DNA of 64,000 nt from Natronobacterium gregoryi SP2 (GCF_000230715.2 NC_019792.1:2976001-3040000), one strand, 5' to 3'; positions 7,516 through 16,385 are shown, counted from the first letter of the stretch. Notes: a model not told the origin generated them from the sequence alone. Numbers and translations are program-made.

Positions 7516-8883
7516 ATGAGTGATATTGACATTCAACGTGAAACGTGGGCGACGCGAGCCGGGTTCATTCTCGCAGCAGTCGGGAGTGCGGTCGGTCTCG
7601 GAAACATCTGGCGGTTCCCCTTCCAAGTCGGCCAGGAAGGAGGTGCCGCGTTCCTGCTGGCCTATCTACTGTTTATCGTACTCGTCGGATTTCCAGCGAT
7701 GCTCGTCGAGTTCGTCGTTGGGCGACACACCGAACTGAACCCTGTCGGCGCATTACGTGCCGTCGGTGGCGGCACCTGGACGTACGTCGGCTGGATCTTC
7801 ATCGCAACCGGGTTCGTCGTTCTCTCCTACTATAGCGTCGTCGCCGGCTGGACTGTTCGGTATGCCTTCCTTGGACTCCAGGACGGCTACCTCGCCGACG
7901 CCGCCGAAGCAGAAGCACAGTTCGTCTCGCTCGCGAGCGGTCTCGACGCAATCTTCTTCCACGCACTTTTTATGGCGGTCGTGATCGTGATCGTCGCACT
8001 CGGCATTCAACAGGGAATCGAACTCGCAGTGAGGCTGATGGTTCCCGCAATCGTCGTCATCACGCTCGGGATGGCCGCCTACGCGTTCACACTCGAGGGA
8101 GCCGGCGAAGCATACAGCTACTACCTCTCGCCCGAGTGGGGACTGTTTCTCACCGAGTGGCAAAGCATTCTCCCGGCCGCCGCAGGCCAGGCCTTCTTTA
8201 CGCTCTCGCTTGGGATGGGCGCGATGATCACCTACGCCTCCTATCTCGGTGAAGACCAAAACCTCGCCGAAGACGGTGCCATTATCATCGGTTTCGACAC
8301 CGGAATCGCGTTCATCATGGGACTTGTCGTCTTCCCGATCCTCTTTACCGCGGGAATCGACCCCGCCGATCCCGGTGCCGGCGCAATCTTCGTCTCGCTT
8401 GCGGCCGCGTTCGGCGACCTCGCGCTTGGCTGGCTCGTCGGGTTCGTCTTCTTCACGACCGTTGCCATCGCCGCACTCTCGAGTGCGATCAGCCTAATGG
8501 AGGTCGTCGTCTCGTACGTGATTGACGAGCGAAACGTCGATCGCAAGATCGCTGCCTCTGTCGTCGGCGCTGCGATGTTCGTGCTCGGAATCCCGTCGGC
8601 GTACGACCTCGTCTTGCTCGACCTGATCGACCTGTTCGCCGACCAGATCCTGCTGGTGCTCGGCGGACTGCTCCTGATGATCCTCGTTGGCTGGGTCTTG
8701 CCGGATCTCGCGGTCGACGAACTCTCGCGTGGCATCGGCGACCTCGGCGCACTCGCACCCGCCTGGATCTGGGCCGTCCGTATCCCAGTCGTCGTCGTCC
8801 TGATCGTCGCACTCGCACTCGGTATCCTCGAGTACTACGAGTTCTTGACCGGCGAGTTTGCGGAGTGGATTGCCGACCAGTAA
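7516..8883 (+). CDS. Sodium:neurotransmitter symporter family (NSS/SNF) transporter
   Basis: 455 residues with 11-12 membrane segments. Helix 1 has the diagnostic unwound motif GSAVGLGNIWRFPF, followed by EGGAAFLLAY, and helix 6 has the FFTLSLGMGAM region. Family members (LeuT, TnaT, MhsT) couple Na+ entry to uptake of amino acids or similar small molecules; the substrate is not readable here. I chose the ATG at 7516 (MSDIDIQRETW) because the preceding frame from 7429 is not transporter-like and would place a polar tail before helix 1. Confidence 0.9.
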   Translation: MSDIDIQRETWATRAGFILAAVGSAVGLGNIWRFPFQVGQEGGAAFLLAYLLFIVLVGFPAMLVEFVVGRHTELNPVGALRAVGGGTWTYVGWIFIATGFVVLSYYSVVAGWTVRYAFLGLQDGYLADAAEAEAQFVSLASGLDAIFFHALFMAVVIVIVALGIQQGIELAVRLMVPAIVVITLGMAAYAFTLEGAGEAYSYYLSPEWGLFLTEWQSILPAAAGQAFFTLSLGMGAMITYASYLGEDQNLAEDGAIIIGFDTGIAFIMGLVVFPILFTAGIDPADPGAGAIFVSLAAAFGDLALGWLVGFVFFTTVAIAALSSAISLMEVVVSYVIDERNVDRKIAASVVGAAMFVLGIPSAYDLVLLDLIDLFADQILLVLGGLLLMILVGWVLPDLAVDELSRGIGDLGALAPAWIWAVRIPVVVVLIVALALGILEYYEFLTGEFAEWIADQ

Positions 8884-8884
8884 C

Positions 8885-8956
8885 CGCTCGTACGGTTTCC
8901 TGTCTGTCAGTTTCTGGCCACCTGCGACCAAGTGGTTGCACCGGCAAATCGATACA
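8885..8956. repeat. Palindromic repeat R1, copy 2, left part (split)
   Basis: TACGGTTTCCTGTCTGTCAG and the following TGCGACC..GGTTGCACCGG match the first two-thirds of R1. The match breaks at 8956, where a mobile element begins, and resumes at 10233 (CGATACAGCA, like CGGGACAGCA in intact copies). The repeat therefore records the pre-insertion site. Confidence 0.55.
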
Positions 8957-9081
8957 AGGGTGTCATAGAACGGTCCCCACACCCGATTCGTCACTACTCT
9001 CCGCCAGTCAGTATAGGTGTAGCACGAGAGATCGAAATGTACTCGGAACCTGTCAGAACTGGCGTGCTGAATACAGGGCGC
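8957..9081. repeat. 126-bp element left-end block, copy 1
   Basis: This block is repeated at 21669-21794 with a single base difference. Copy 1 (8956-9081) starts with the GGGTGTCATAGAAC end and finishes with CGTGCTGAATACAGGGC and two further bases. After it the two loci diverge completely. Confidence 0.8.
9063..9079. repeat. Inner inverted repeat, left arm
   Basis: CGTGCTGAATACAGGGC pairs with GCTCTGTATTCAGCACG at 10093-10109, with one mismatch in 17. No target duplication is visible immediately outside this pair. Confidence 0.7.
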
Positions 9082-9156
9082 GAATGTGGCACGGACTGAG
9101 GAGCTATCAACATGGAAGTCGAACGCTCATCAGTAGTTGCTTGATTTGATAAGTGC

Positions 9157-9169
9157 AAAACTATATTGG
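9157..9169 (+). promoter_or_regulatory. TATA box for the element-borne membrane proteins
   Basis: AAAACTATATTGG lies 27-39 bases before the ATG at 9196, the spacing of a leaderless haloarchaeal promoter. The cargo thus brings its own promoter. Confidence 0.5.
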
Positions 9170-9195
9170 TTTGGCATAAAACAATTCTGTCATAC

Positions 9196-9555
9196 ATGAG
9201 TGAACAGGAAATCGATCAAACCGAACAGCTCCAGCGGGTAGGAATTGGACTGGTACTGGGTGGGATCGTCTTCGGTGGCCTGTCGTTCGGTGTCGATGCA
9301 TTGGTGGGCGGTATCGTACTGCTGGTCGCTGGCGTAGCCGTCTGGTGGAGAGAGTATCGACGGGAACTGACCATCGGCATTGGTCTTGGAATCGGCGTGG
9401 CCGGAGTGGTAGTCCTAATCGAGACAGGAGCTGATACCGGTTTCAGCAATAACTTCTTGGCTGCAGCGCTTGTCGTGGGCGGCGTCGTAGATTACCTGCT
9501 CGCGCCCGCCTACGGCAGATTACAAGATGCAGGCGAACGAACTGTTGGAAGGTAA
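9196..9555 (+). CDS. Small membrane protein, element cargo 1
   Basis: 119 residues with four predicted membrane helices (about 17-33, 36-52, 65-80, 90-108) and an Arg-rich loop (WWREYRREL). No family recognised. I chose the ATG at 9196 (MSEQEIDQTEQ) because it sits about 30 bases after a TATA-like box. It lies inside the transposase-less element and is followed four bases later by a second membrane-protein gene, so the two form an operon. Confidence 0.65.
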   Translation: MSEQEIDQTEQLQRVGIGLVLGGIVFGGLSFGVDALVGGIVLLVAGVAVWWREYRRELTIGIGLGIGVAGVVVLIETGADTGFSNNFLAAALVVGGVVDYLLAPAYGRLQDAGERTVGR

Positions 9556-9559
9556 CCGT

Positions 9560-9943
9560 ATGAAAATATCTACATCTGGTGAGACGAGCGAGCGTTCACC
9601 GGCGGAAACAGCTTGGTTCGCACTCTTGGGCATCGCGTTCGTGCTCGCCGGTTTGGGATTGTTCTACGGACTTGCAGTCGACTCAATGCAGATGATCAGC
9701 GTTGCACTGATCACTATCTTCGTACTGTTTGCTGTATCGATGGGAATCCTCATCCGGAGCGAGCCGATCCGTTCCAGAGAGAACGCCGTAATTGCGATCT
9801 GCGTGTTTGTTGCGATGGCACTCTACCTTGGATTGAGTGTATTCACTGCTCTTCCGTTCGCCGTGCTTGTTGGCGTCCTCTTCGTCGTTGGTGTAATCGT
9901 CCCGGGATTAGTCCTTCAGTATGGAGTGACGAACGCCGAGTAA
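9560..9943 (+). CDS. Small membrane protein, element cargo 2
   Basis: 127 residues with four predicted membrane helices (about 20-40, 47-66, 78-95, 97-118) after a polar N terminus (MKISTSGETSERS). No family recognised. The ATG at 9560 follows a GGAAGG ribosome-binding site and comes right after the stop of cargo 1; the upstream in-frame start at 9527 would overlap cargo 1. The two proteins probably act together in the membrane. Their role is unknown. Confidence 0.6.
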   Translation: MKISTSGETSERSPAETAWFALLGIAFVLAGLGLFYGLAVDSMQMISVALITIFVLFAVSMGILIRSEPIRSRENAVIAICVFVAMALYLGLSVFTALPFAVLVGVLFVVGVIVPGLVLQYGVTNAE

Positions 9944-10092
9944 GAGCACTGAATGTCTCAAAGACGCGACAAAAATCAAATAAATGATATTGTTGGTGGG
10001 TATTAGCACGTACGGTAATTTAGCAGCCAGTTCGTATGCCCAGTTTTCACCTAATCCTCATGGGAACAAACACCGCCGGCTGATGAATACAT

Positions 10093-10109
10093 GCTCTGTA
10101 TTCAGCACG
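10093..10109. repeat. Inner inverted repeat, right arm
   Basis: GCTCTGTATTCAGCACG is the partner of 9063-9079. The core GCTCTGTATTCAGC recurs at 22132-22145, after the cargo of the related element at 21669. Confidence 0.7.
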
Positions 10110-10260
10110 TTGCTAAGAACATCTATCGGAACTGGCAGAATCGCTGGCAGTTGATACCCACGCGAGACCGAACGGTTATTTGATACTATTCAGCGCGAGA
10201 ATGGCCCTTGTGAAGAGTTCTATGACAGTCTCCGATACAGCAATCGGTACACCCTCTGTG

Positions 10261-10581
10261 TCAGTTCTCTACCGTCCAGACATCGAGCAACACGCCGTAC
10301 CGCCCCCCGAGCAACAGCATCGTCCCCAGTACGCCCGTCCCGACGAACGCGACCACGAACGTCGCCGTCGGCAACTCGAGGACGACCGTGACGGCGGTCC
10401 AGACCCAGACGAACCAGCCGAGTGCCTCCCAGGGCCGGCCGCCGTACAGCCGCCAGACCGACAGCGACAGCAGGAAGCCGGCGAACGCGGCCGCGAGGAC
10501 GCCAGTCTCGAGTGGGAGTTGCCACGTCGCGCCGACGAGTACGACACAGCCCAGGGCAGCGACGACGTCAAGCCGGTCCAT
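10261..10581 (-). CDS. Small hypothetical membrane protein
   Basis: 106 residues, three to four hydrophobic helices (about 5-20, 24-38, 45-62, 65-85), starting MDRLDVVAALGCVV and ending in a short polar tail. I chose the ATG at 10581 because the upstream frame is in a different coding register and has no coding character. No family recognised. The gene is followed by the right end of the mobile element, and a DUF2892-like frame lies upstream on the same strand. Confidence 0.6.
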   Translation of the reverse strand: MDRLDVVAALGCVVLVGATWQLPLETGVLAAAFAGFLLSLSVWRLYGGRPWEALGWFVWVWTAVTVVLELPTATFVVAFVGTGVLGTMLLLGGRYGVLLDVWTVEN

Positions 10582-10630
10582 TGTCGGTAGTTCGCCGGCG
10601 CGATGAAAAACCTGTGTCGGTTCGACACGT

Positions 10631-10864
10631 TCATCCGCAGGTGTCGATCCCCAGGAGACTGTACAGCGGACACAGTTGGACGACTCCCGTACCGAGCAAG
10701 ACGAGTCCAACGGCGAGTGCGACGACGCCGAAGGTGCCGAACGCAGCCACGCCAGCCAGGGAGGCGATCCCCGCGACTGCGAGGACTGTCCCGAGAACGA
10801 CTCGTACCGTTCGGTCGATCGAACAGACGGTAGTCTCCAGACGCCACTTTCCACGACGGTCGAC
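10631..10864 (-). pseudogene. DUF2892 (YgaP-like) membrane protein without a start codon
   Basis: Reading the minus strand to the TGA at 10631 gives DRTVRVVLGTVLAVAGI, then a Gly/Val-rich second helix, then QLCPLYSLLGIDTCG. This is the DUF2892 fold: two helices and a CPLY motif, as in the YgaP rhodanese membrane tail. Upstream the frame runs to a TAG at 10865 without any ATG, GTG or TTG. A GTG in the neighbouring frame (10854) suggests a one-base shift near the 5' end. Either the gene is broken or it uses an unusual start. Confidence 0.55.
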
Positions 10865-10902
10865 CTAACGACTCTGGTTCGATTCCCGAAGGCCGCCCGC
10901 AG

Positions 10903-11991
10903 TCACTCGCTCGCGCCAGCAACCTCGAGTCCGACCCGTGTCTCGAGTCGATCCACGTCGGCGACGAACGACTCGAGGCCGTCGCGGGTGACGTGAGGCA
11001 TACAGACGACCCGGAGTTCGCCGTCGCCGGTTCGCGAGAGACGCCACCCCTCGTCGCGCAACGCCTCGAACAGCGGCGTCGGAACGGACGCCGCCACGAG
11101 CGGCAGGGCGGGCTCGACGACGTCGTAGCCCCGGGACTCGAGTTTGCTGGCGAGCCACTTTGCGTTGTTCTGCGAACGGACGTACTGGTCGCGGTAGCCG
11201 TCGGGCCAGAGTTCTTCTATCGCGGCGACGGCGCTCGCGACGCCTGCACCCGACCGGGTCCCCGTCAACGTCGCCTGCGAGGTCGACTCGAGGTACGGCG
11301 TCTCGACGGCGAGCTCGTCGAGCAGGTCCGACGAGCGGGCGAGCAGTCCGCCCGCCGGAACCGCAGCCTGGCCCATCTTGTGAGGATCGATCGCCATCGT
11401 GTCGACCGGTGCGTGGCCGAAGTGCCACTCGTAGTCGGTAAACGGGAGGACGAACCCGCCCCAGGCGGCGTCGACGTGCAACAGGGCGTCGACCGAGTCG
11501 GCGATCTCGCCCAGTTCCGGAATCGGATCGACTCGGCCGTACTCGGTCGAACCGGCGACGCCGACCACCGCGGCGGTGTCCTCGTTGACGCAGGCACGAA
11601 CCGCCTCGAGGTCGGCGCGTCCGTCGTCGGTGGTCGGGACGACCCGTAACTCGACATCGAGGAGGTCGGCTGCCTTCTGGAAACTGAAGTGCGCCGATTC
11701 GGGGAGCACAACGGTCGGACGACCGTTCTCGGCACGCTCACGTGCGATCCGGACGGCCTGCACGTTCGCTTCCGTTCCGCCGCTTGCGACGTAGCCTGCC
11801 GGCTCATCGAGACCAGCGATCTCGCCCAGCAACGAGACGGCGTCGTCTTCGAGGTCGGCAACGGTTGGATACGTACCGGGGTCGCCGGGGTTTGTCGCGA
11901 GGAACCGCTCGGCGGCCTCGCGGGCTGCCGGGTGTGGCTCGGTGCACATCGAGGACAGCACCCGGTCGAACGACTGTGGCTCGGCGCGCAT
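10903..11991 (-). CDS. mfnA: MfnA-type L-tyrosine/L-aspartate decarboxylase
   Basis: 362 residues, a full-length group II PLP decarboxylase. The PLP Lys is in [14 protein letters not shown], the cofactor-binding His/Asp region includes HVDAAWGGF, and the substrate region [17 protein letters not shown] is intact. In archaea MfnA makes tyramine (methanofuran) or beta-alanine from aspartate; Halobacteria lack methanofuran, so beta-alanine for coenzyme A is the likelier product (inference). I chose the ATG at 11991 (MRAEPQSF), matching the family length. It is a single gene with no pathway partner beside it. Confidence 0.85.
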   Translation of the reverse strand: MRAEPQSFDRVLSSMCTEPHPAAREAAERFLATNPGDPGTYPTVADLEDDAVSLLGEIAGLDEPAGYVASGGTEANVQAVRIARERAENGRPTVVLPESAHFSFQKAADLLDVELRVVPTTDDGRADLEAVRACVNEDTAAVVGVAGSTEYGRVDPIPELGEIADSVDALLHVDAAWGGFVLPFTDYEWHFGHAPVDTMAIDPHKMGQAAVPAGGLLARSSDLLDELAVETPYLESTSQATLTGTRSGAGVASAVAAIEELWPDGYRDQYVRSQNNAKWLASKLESRGYDVVEPALPLVAASVPTPLFEALRDEGWRLSRTGDGELRVVCMPHVTRDGLESFVADVDRLETRVGLEVAGASE

Positions 11992-12107
11992 ATCACGGAC
12001 GTAGGGAATGATGCGGTTAGTTGTTACGTTTAGTCTCCGCTCGGGTGACTGGGTCGACCGCCGTTCGGACCGGTAGATTGATAGGAGACAAATCGGAATA
12101 GTTCGAT

Positions 12108-12212
12108 ATGAAGTCGATACTCGATCGGCTGTTTGGATCGAATGGCGGCGAAGAAGATGGTAACGACTGCTGCTGTGAGATGGAAATCGAAGAAGTAGAA
12201 TCCGACAACTGA
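12108..12212 (+). CDS. Tiny Cys-rich protein upstream of the ArsR/permease genes
   Basis: 34 residues, [10 protein letters not shown] followed by an acidic region with three consecutive cysteines ([13 protein letters not shown]). The coding pattern is clean and the stop lies six bases before the ArsR start. Adjacent cysteines with an acidic tail are a plausible soft-metal or metalloid site, which fits the ArsR regulator and ArsP-type permease that follow. It is too short for most gene finders. Confidence 0.6.
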   Translation: MKSILDRLFGSNGGEEDGNDCCCEMEIEEVESDN

Positions 12213-12218
12213 TCGAAT

Positions 12219-12608
12219 ATGGTCGATCAATCCTCCGCCGACCGAGCCGAATCGGCAAGCGCGACGATACAGCGCATCGGCGGCGAGCACTGCTCCGAAA
12301 CGGAGCCGCTGCAGCGCCGCCGGGTAGCCGACGAGACCGTCGACGACGAGTTGGCGGTCTTCAAAGCGCTGGCGAACGAGAACCGGCTCCGGATCGTCGA
12401 GGCATTGCGTGAGGGCGAACTCTGCGTCTGCGAACTGGAAACGGTACTCGACGCACCACAGTCGACAGTTGCCTCACATCTCTCGCAGCTTCGGGAAGCC
12501 GGAATCGTTCGCGCCCGCAAGCAAGGGAAGTGGACCTACTACCGGATCGCGGACACGGCGAGCGTTCAGCTGGTGGATCTCGCTCGCGCGCTCGGTGAAG
12601 ACGAATGA
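12219..12608 (+). CDS. ArsR/SmtB family metal-responsive repressor
   Basis: 129 residues. A winged helix at about 45-120 includes [16 protein letters not shown], then [11 protein letters not shown] (the Cys-x-Cys of the alpha-3 metal/metalloid site) and the recognition helix [19 protein letters not shown]. ArsR proteins with a CVC motif in this position release DNA on binding As(III) or Sb(III). The stop overlaps the permease start, so the repressor and permease are one operon and it probably represses it. Confidence 0.85.
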   Translation: MVDQSSADRAESASATIQRIGGEHCSETEPLQRRRVADETVDDELAVFKALANENRLRIVEALREGELCVCELETVLDAPQSTVASHLSQLREAGIVRARKQGKWTYYRIADTASVQLVDLARALGEDE

Positions 12609-13567
12609 TTCCCGCCGGGTACGAGGCTGCGCTCGTCGATTCGGCCGAGTACTTCGTCCATCTGGCGGTCGTCCTCGCTCCGCTTTTCGTCGGTGCCTCC
12701 TTTCTCGTCGGACTCGCTCAGGAGTATCTCCCGCCAGAGCGCGTCGAGGCGATGTTGCGGTCACGAGACCACGGCAGCGGAAACGTCCTCGCGGCCGGCC
12801 TCGGTGCTGCGACTCCGTTCTGCTCGTGTTCGACGGTGCCGATCCTCGCCGGCCTATTGGGTGCCGGTGCACCGATCGGGTTGGCGTTTTCGTTCCTGCT
12901 CGCGTCGCCGATCGTCAACTGGATCGCCGTCTTGCTCTTGCTGGGGCTGTTCGGGGCTAGCGTCACCGTCGCGTACGTCGTTACGGCGTTGGTCGCGGCG
13001 ATCGTCGGGGGAATCGTCATCGGGATGCTCGACCTCGATCGCTACGTCAAGAACGTCCGGATTACGGCGGGTGGCCGAGAGGTCACTACGGACGGTGGCT
13101 CGGAAACAAGTTGTGCTTGCAACGTGACGCCGACGCGGACACATCGGGACCGGTTCGCTGCCGCAGGCCAGGGCGCACTTTCGTTCTTCTGGGACACGCT
13201 GCCCTACATCGTCGCCGGCATCACGATCGGTGCGCTCATCCACGGCGCGGTACCGGCAGACTTGCTCCAGCGACTCGCTGGACCGGACAACCCGCTTGCC
13301 ACGCCGCTTGCGGCGCTTGCCGGCGCGCCGGTCTACGTCAGCATCAGCGGCATGCTGCCGATCGCCCACTCGCTGGCCGAGCAAGGAGTTCCGATCGGGA
13401 CGGTACTGGCGTTCGTCATCGGCGGTGCCGGGATCAGCATTCCGAACCTGATCCTGCTGAACAAACTCTTCGACCGTCGGCTGCTCGTCATCTACGCAGG
13501 CACCGTCGTCGCCGTCGGAATTACAGTCGGCGTGCTGTTCAACACCGTCTTCGCCACCCTGCTCTAA
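12605..13567 (+). CDS. Permease of the DUF318/ArsP family
   Basis: 320 residues with eight predicted membrane helices in two repeats, separated by a cytosolic loop (about 145-185) that carries a CAC pair. The diagnostic TPFCSCSTVPILAGLL occurs near residue 75, and the second repeat has SISGMLPIAHSL. The family includes ArsP, which exports trivalent organoarsenicals, and related permeases of unknown substrate. Coupling to an ArsR with a CVC motif supports metalloid efflux; the substrate is inferred from context. Confidence 0.8.
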   Translation: MIPAGYEAALVDSAEYFVHLAVVLAPLFVGASFLVGLAQEYLPPERVEAMLRSRDHGSGNVLAAGLGAATPFCSCSTVPILAGLLGAGAPIGLAFSFLLASPIVNWIAVLLLLGLFGASVTVAYVVTALVAAIVGGIVIGMLDLDRYVKNVRITAGGREVTTDGGSETSCACNVTPTRTHRDRFAAAGQGALSFFWDTLPYIVAGITIGALIHGAVPADLLQRLAGPDNPLATPLAALAGAPVYVSISGMLPIAHSLAEQGVPIGTVLAFVIGGAGISIPNLILLNKLFDRRLLVIYAGTVVAVGITVGVLFNTVFATLL

Positions 13568-13629
13568 TCGTCACGAGCGAGAGCGTTTTCGTCTCTCTAC
13601 CACTCGAGTGATCTCGGCGTTACAGCGGT

Positions 13630-13690
13630 AGCGAGGCGAACGCCCACCCCTTCAGGGTGAGCGGAAGTCAACGAGGTGACGTTCGTTCCG
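13630..13690. mobile_element. Solo IS200/IS605 right-end-like hairpin
   Basis: CGCCCACCCCTTCAGGGTGAGCGG is a strong hairpin followed by AAGTCA. This arrangement is familiar from the 3' end of haloarchaeal tnpB elements, but no tnpB is present here. I read it as a relic end. Confidence 0.4.
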
Positions 13691-13696
13691 ATCGAC

Positions 13697-13891
13697 AGTT
13701 TCATCACTCTTCTAACAGGGTCGGAAACACGCTCGACGCTATCCTCGGACTGGTACTCCTGTTTGGCATTCTGTGGGCAGCAGTGTACTCTGGCACGAAA
13801 GCACCACTGCACGAGTTTTATCGGCAGCCAAGGCGAATACCCCGAGGCGATTCACCGGGAAATAGAGGACGACATCGGTCCGAACGAGTAA
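13697..13891 (+). pseudogene. Remnant of a small one-helix membrane protein (frameshifted)
   Basis: One frame reads a hydrophobic helix (TLDAILGLVLLFGILWAAVY) followed by SGTKAPLHE. The next frame then reads FIGSQGEYPEAIHREIEDD with strongly haloarchaeal codon use and ends at 13891. The switch is near 13817. It is most simply a decayed small gene; no start could be assigned and no family is recognised. Confidence 0.35.
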
Positions 13892-13921
13892 CGACGAACC
13901 GACGTCCGACTCCGCTGGCGA

Positions 13922-16264
13922 TCAGCGCACCGAATCGAGCAACAACTTCTGCTCGACCCGCTTTACTTCGTGCTGGACATCACGGACAGCGTCGATGTTC
14001 GCGGAGATCGAACTGATCCCCTCATTGACGAGGAACCGGACCATCTCCGGCTTGGAACCGGCCTGGCCACAGATGCTCGTATCGACGTCGTGTTCGCGGC
14101 AGGTCTCGATGACGTCACCGATCAGTCGCAGGACGGCAGGATGAAGTTCGTCGAACCGGTCAGCGACGTGTTCGTTGTTCCGGTCGACCGCGAGCGTGTA
14201 CTGGGTCAGGTCGTTCGTGCCGAAAGAGGCAAAGTCGATGCCGGCTGCCGCCATCTCCTCGACGGCCAGCGCCGAGGCGGGCGTCTCGATCATCACACCC
14301 CACTTGCGCTTGTCGGGATCGATCCCGGCATCACGCATCAGGCTCTTGGCCGCGTAGACGTCTTCAGCGTCGTTGACCAGTGGGAGCATGATCTCGACGT
14401 TGTCGTAGCCCATCTCGTAGAGCCGGCGAAACGCCTCGAGTTCGTGAGCAAAGACGTCCGGGCGATCCAGCGAACGCCGGATGCCACGGTAGCCAAGCAT
14501 CGGATTGTGCTCGTCGGGTTCGTCCTCGCCGCCCTCGAGTTGGCGGAACTCGTCGGTCGGGGCGTCGAGCGTGCGCACGCGAACGGGACGCGGGTAGAAC
14601 TCGTCGGCGACGCCGCGGATGCCATCGACGAGTTGTGTGACGTACTCGTCCTCGCCGTTTTCCCGGATGAACTTCTCCGGAGTCTGGTTCAGCGAGAGGA
14701 TCATGTGCTCGGTTCGCAAGAGCCCAACGCCGTCGGCACCCGTCGCAGCCGCGCGTTCGGCCGCCTCGGGGATCGAGACGTTGACTTTCACCTCGGTCGC
14801 GGTCATCGGCTTGACCGGCGACTGTGGCCGCACCTCTTCGACGGGTTCGGTCTCTTCCTCTGGCTCGAGTGTCTTCCCTTCGATGACGTGGCCTTTCTCA
14901 CCGTCGAGGGTAATGACCTGTCCGTCCTCCAGGACGGACGTGGCGTTGGTCGTGCCGACGACCGCTGGGACGCCGAGTTCGCGGGAGACGATCGCGGCGT
15001 GGCTGGTCATTCCGCCTTCGTCGGTAACGATTCCCGAAGCGCGTTTCATCGCAGGCACCATATCGGGCATCGTCATCTCGGTGACGATAACGTCGCCTTC
15101 GCCGACCTTCGCGAGGTCGTCGAGTTTGGAGACGATTTTGGCGGCACCGCTTGCGGTCCCAGGACTCGAGCCGAGACCGTCGACGATGACTTCGTCGGAG
15201 GCCGTCGTGTCGGCACTCTCGGTGCTACTCGTTGTTGCCGTGCCGCTGCCGTCGGTGACTCCTTTCGTCGGATCGGCCAGTCCTTCGGTCAGGTCCGCTT
15301 TCGCGCTTGCGGACGCGTCTTCGTCGATCGTCGTGATCGGCCGGGACTGGAGCATGTAGACGTCTCCGTCGACGATCGCCCACTCGACATCCTGTGGCTG
15401 GTCGTAGTGGTCCTCGACACGCTCGCCGAGGTCGACGAGCGCCTCGATTTCCTCGTCTTCGAGCACTCGTCGATCGCGCTTTTCCTCGGGAACCTCGCGT
15501 TCGACCGTCTCACCGGTCGCTTCGTCTTTGACGTGCATCACCTTCTTCTCGGCGACGGTCACGTCTACCTCGTCGTCGCTCTCGCGAGGAATGACGTAGT
15601 TGTCCGGGGAGACTGCACCGGAGACGACGGCTTCCCCCAAGCCCCAAGCGGCCTCGACGATCATCGTCGGCTCACCGGTCGATGGGTGGCTGGTAAACAT
15701 CACACCGGACTTGTCGGCGTCGACCATCTGTTGGACGACGACGGCGATGTTGACTGCCGAGTGGTCGAACCCCTGCTCCTGGCGGTAGTAGATCGCCCGC
15801 TGAGTGAACAGCGAAGCCCAACACTCTCGGACGCGTTCTAGGAGCCTCCCCTCCGTGACGTTCAGAAACGTCTCCTGTTGGCCGGCGAAAGAGGCGTCGG
15901 GCAGGTCCTCGGCCGTCGCCGACGAACGAACGGCGACGAAAGCGTCTCCGTCGCCGACCTCACGGTAGGCCTCGAGGACTTCCTCTCGCAGGTCGTCGGG
16001 GAACGGCGTCTCGGTGATCAACTCCTGCGCACGATCCGCGGCGTCGGCGAGAGCATTCGAGTCCTCGACGTCGACGTCGACGGCCTCGAACAGTTCCTCG
16101 TCGATTCCCGCTTCTTCGATGAACGATCGGTAGGTCCCGGCAGTGACAACGAAGCCTGGGGGCACGGGCAGCCCAGCACCCGTGAGTTCGCCCAGGGAGG
16201 CACCTTTTCCGCCGACCTGCTCGAGGTCGTCGGCACTGATTTCGTCCAGCCAGAGTACAGCCAT
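13922..16264 (-). CDS. ppsA: Phosphoenolpyruvate synthase
   Basis: 780 residues with the three PPS domains in order. The N-terminal ATP-grasp part begins GGKGASLGEL and includes GVMFTSHPSTGEP. The swivelling phosphohistidine domain has GGMTSHAAIVSRELG. The C-terminal PEP/pyruvate barrel includes GTNDLTQYTLAVDR and SICGQAGS. It converts pyruvate and ATP to PEP, AMP and phosphate for gluconeogenesis. An acidic, Ser/Thr-rich linker (about 375-420) is longer than in bacterial enzymes. I chose the ATG at 16264 (MAVLWLDEI), giving the normal family start. Confidence 0.95.
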   Translation of the reverse strand: MAVLWLDEISADDLEQVGGKGASLGELTGAGLPVPPGFVVTAGTYRSFIEEAGIDEELFEAVDVDVEDSNALADAADRAQELITETPFPDDLREEVLEAYREVGDGDAFVAVRSSATAEDLPDASFAGQQETFLNVTEGRLLERVRECWASLFTQRAIYYRQEQGFDHSAVNIAVVVQQMVDADKSGVMFTSHPSTGEPTMIVEAAWGLGEAVVSGAVSPDNYVIPRESDDEVDVTVAEKKVMHVKDEATGETVEREVPEEKRDRRVLEDEEIEALVDLGERVEDHYDQPQDVEWAIVDGDVYMLQSRPITTIDEDASASAKADLTEGLADPTKGVTDGSGTATTSSTESADTTASDEVIVDGLGSSPGTASGAAKIVSKLDDLAKVGEGDVIVTEMTMPDMVPAMKRASGIVTDEGGMTSHAAIVSRELGVPAVVGTTNATSVLEDGQVITLDGEKGHVIEGKTLEPEEETEPVEEVRPQSPVKPMTATEVKVNVSIPEAAERAAATGADGVGLLRTEHMILSLNQTPEKFIRENGEDEYVTQLVDGIRGVADEFYPRPVRVRTLDAPTDEFRQLEGGEDEPDEHNPMLGYRGIRRSLDRPDVFAHELEAFRRLYEMGYDNVEIMLPLVNDAEDVYAAKSLMRDAGIDPDKRKWGVMIETPASALAVEEMAAAGIDFASFGTNDLTQYTLAVDRNNEHVADRFDELHPAVLRLIGDVIETCREHDVDTSICGQAGSKPEMVRFLVNEGISSISANIDAVRDVQHEVKRVEQKLLLDSVR

Positions 16265-16385
16265 CTCTATATGGGAGGTCAGGAGAACGGATAAAGAAGG
16301 TTGCGAACGTCTCCCGCAATTCGCAACTCGCAACCGAATGAGTTTCTTCGACGGCTGGCGACTTTCGCCGCTCGAGCGACGACGA

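Larger units (their letters stand above)
8957..10231. mobile_element. Transposase-less mobile element carrying two membrane-protein genes
   Basis: The left end AGGGTGTCATAGAAC (8957-8971) and right end GTTCTATGACAGTCT (10217-10231) are inverted repeats matching at 13 of 15 positions. They match the ends of the 4.1-kb transposon at 58836-62940. Flanks TCGATACA (8949-8956) and CCGATACA (10232-10239) look like an 8-bp target duplication with one change. Inside is a second pair of inverted repeats (9063-9079 and 10093-10109), enclosing two small genes. No transposase is present, so it would need to be moved in trans. Confidence 0.7.

Noticed and set aside
13970-15841. A 623-codon plus-strand open frame across ppsA
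   Set aside because: It is antisense to a full-length phosphoenolpyruvate synthase with all motifs; high GC keeps the opposite frame open.
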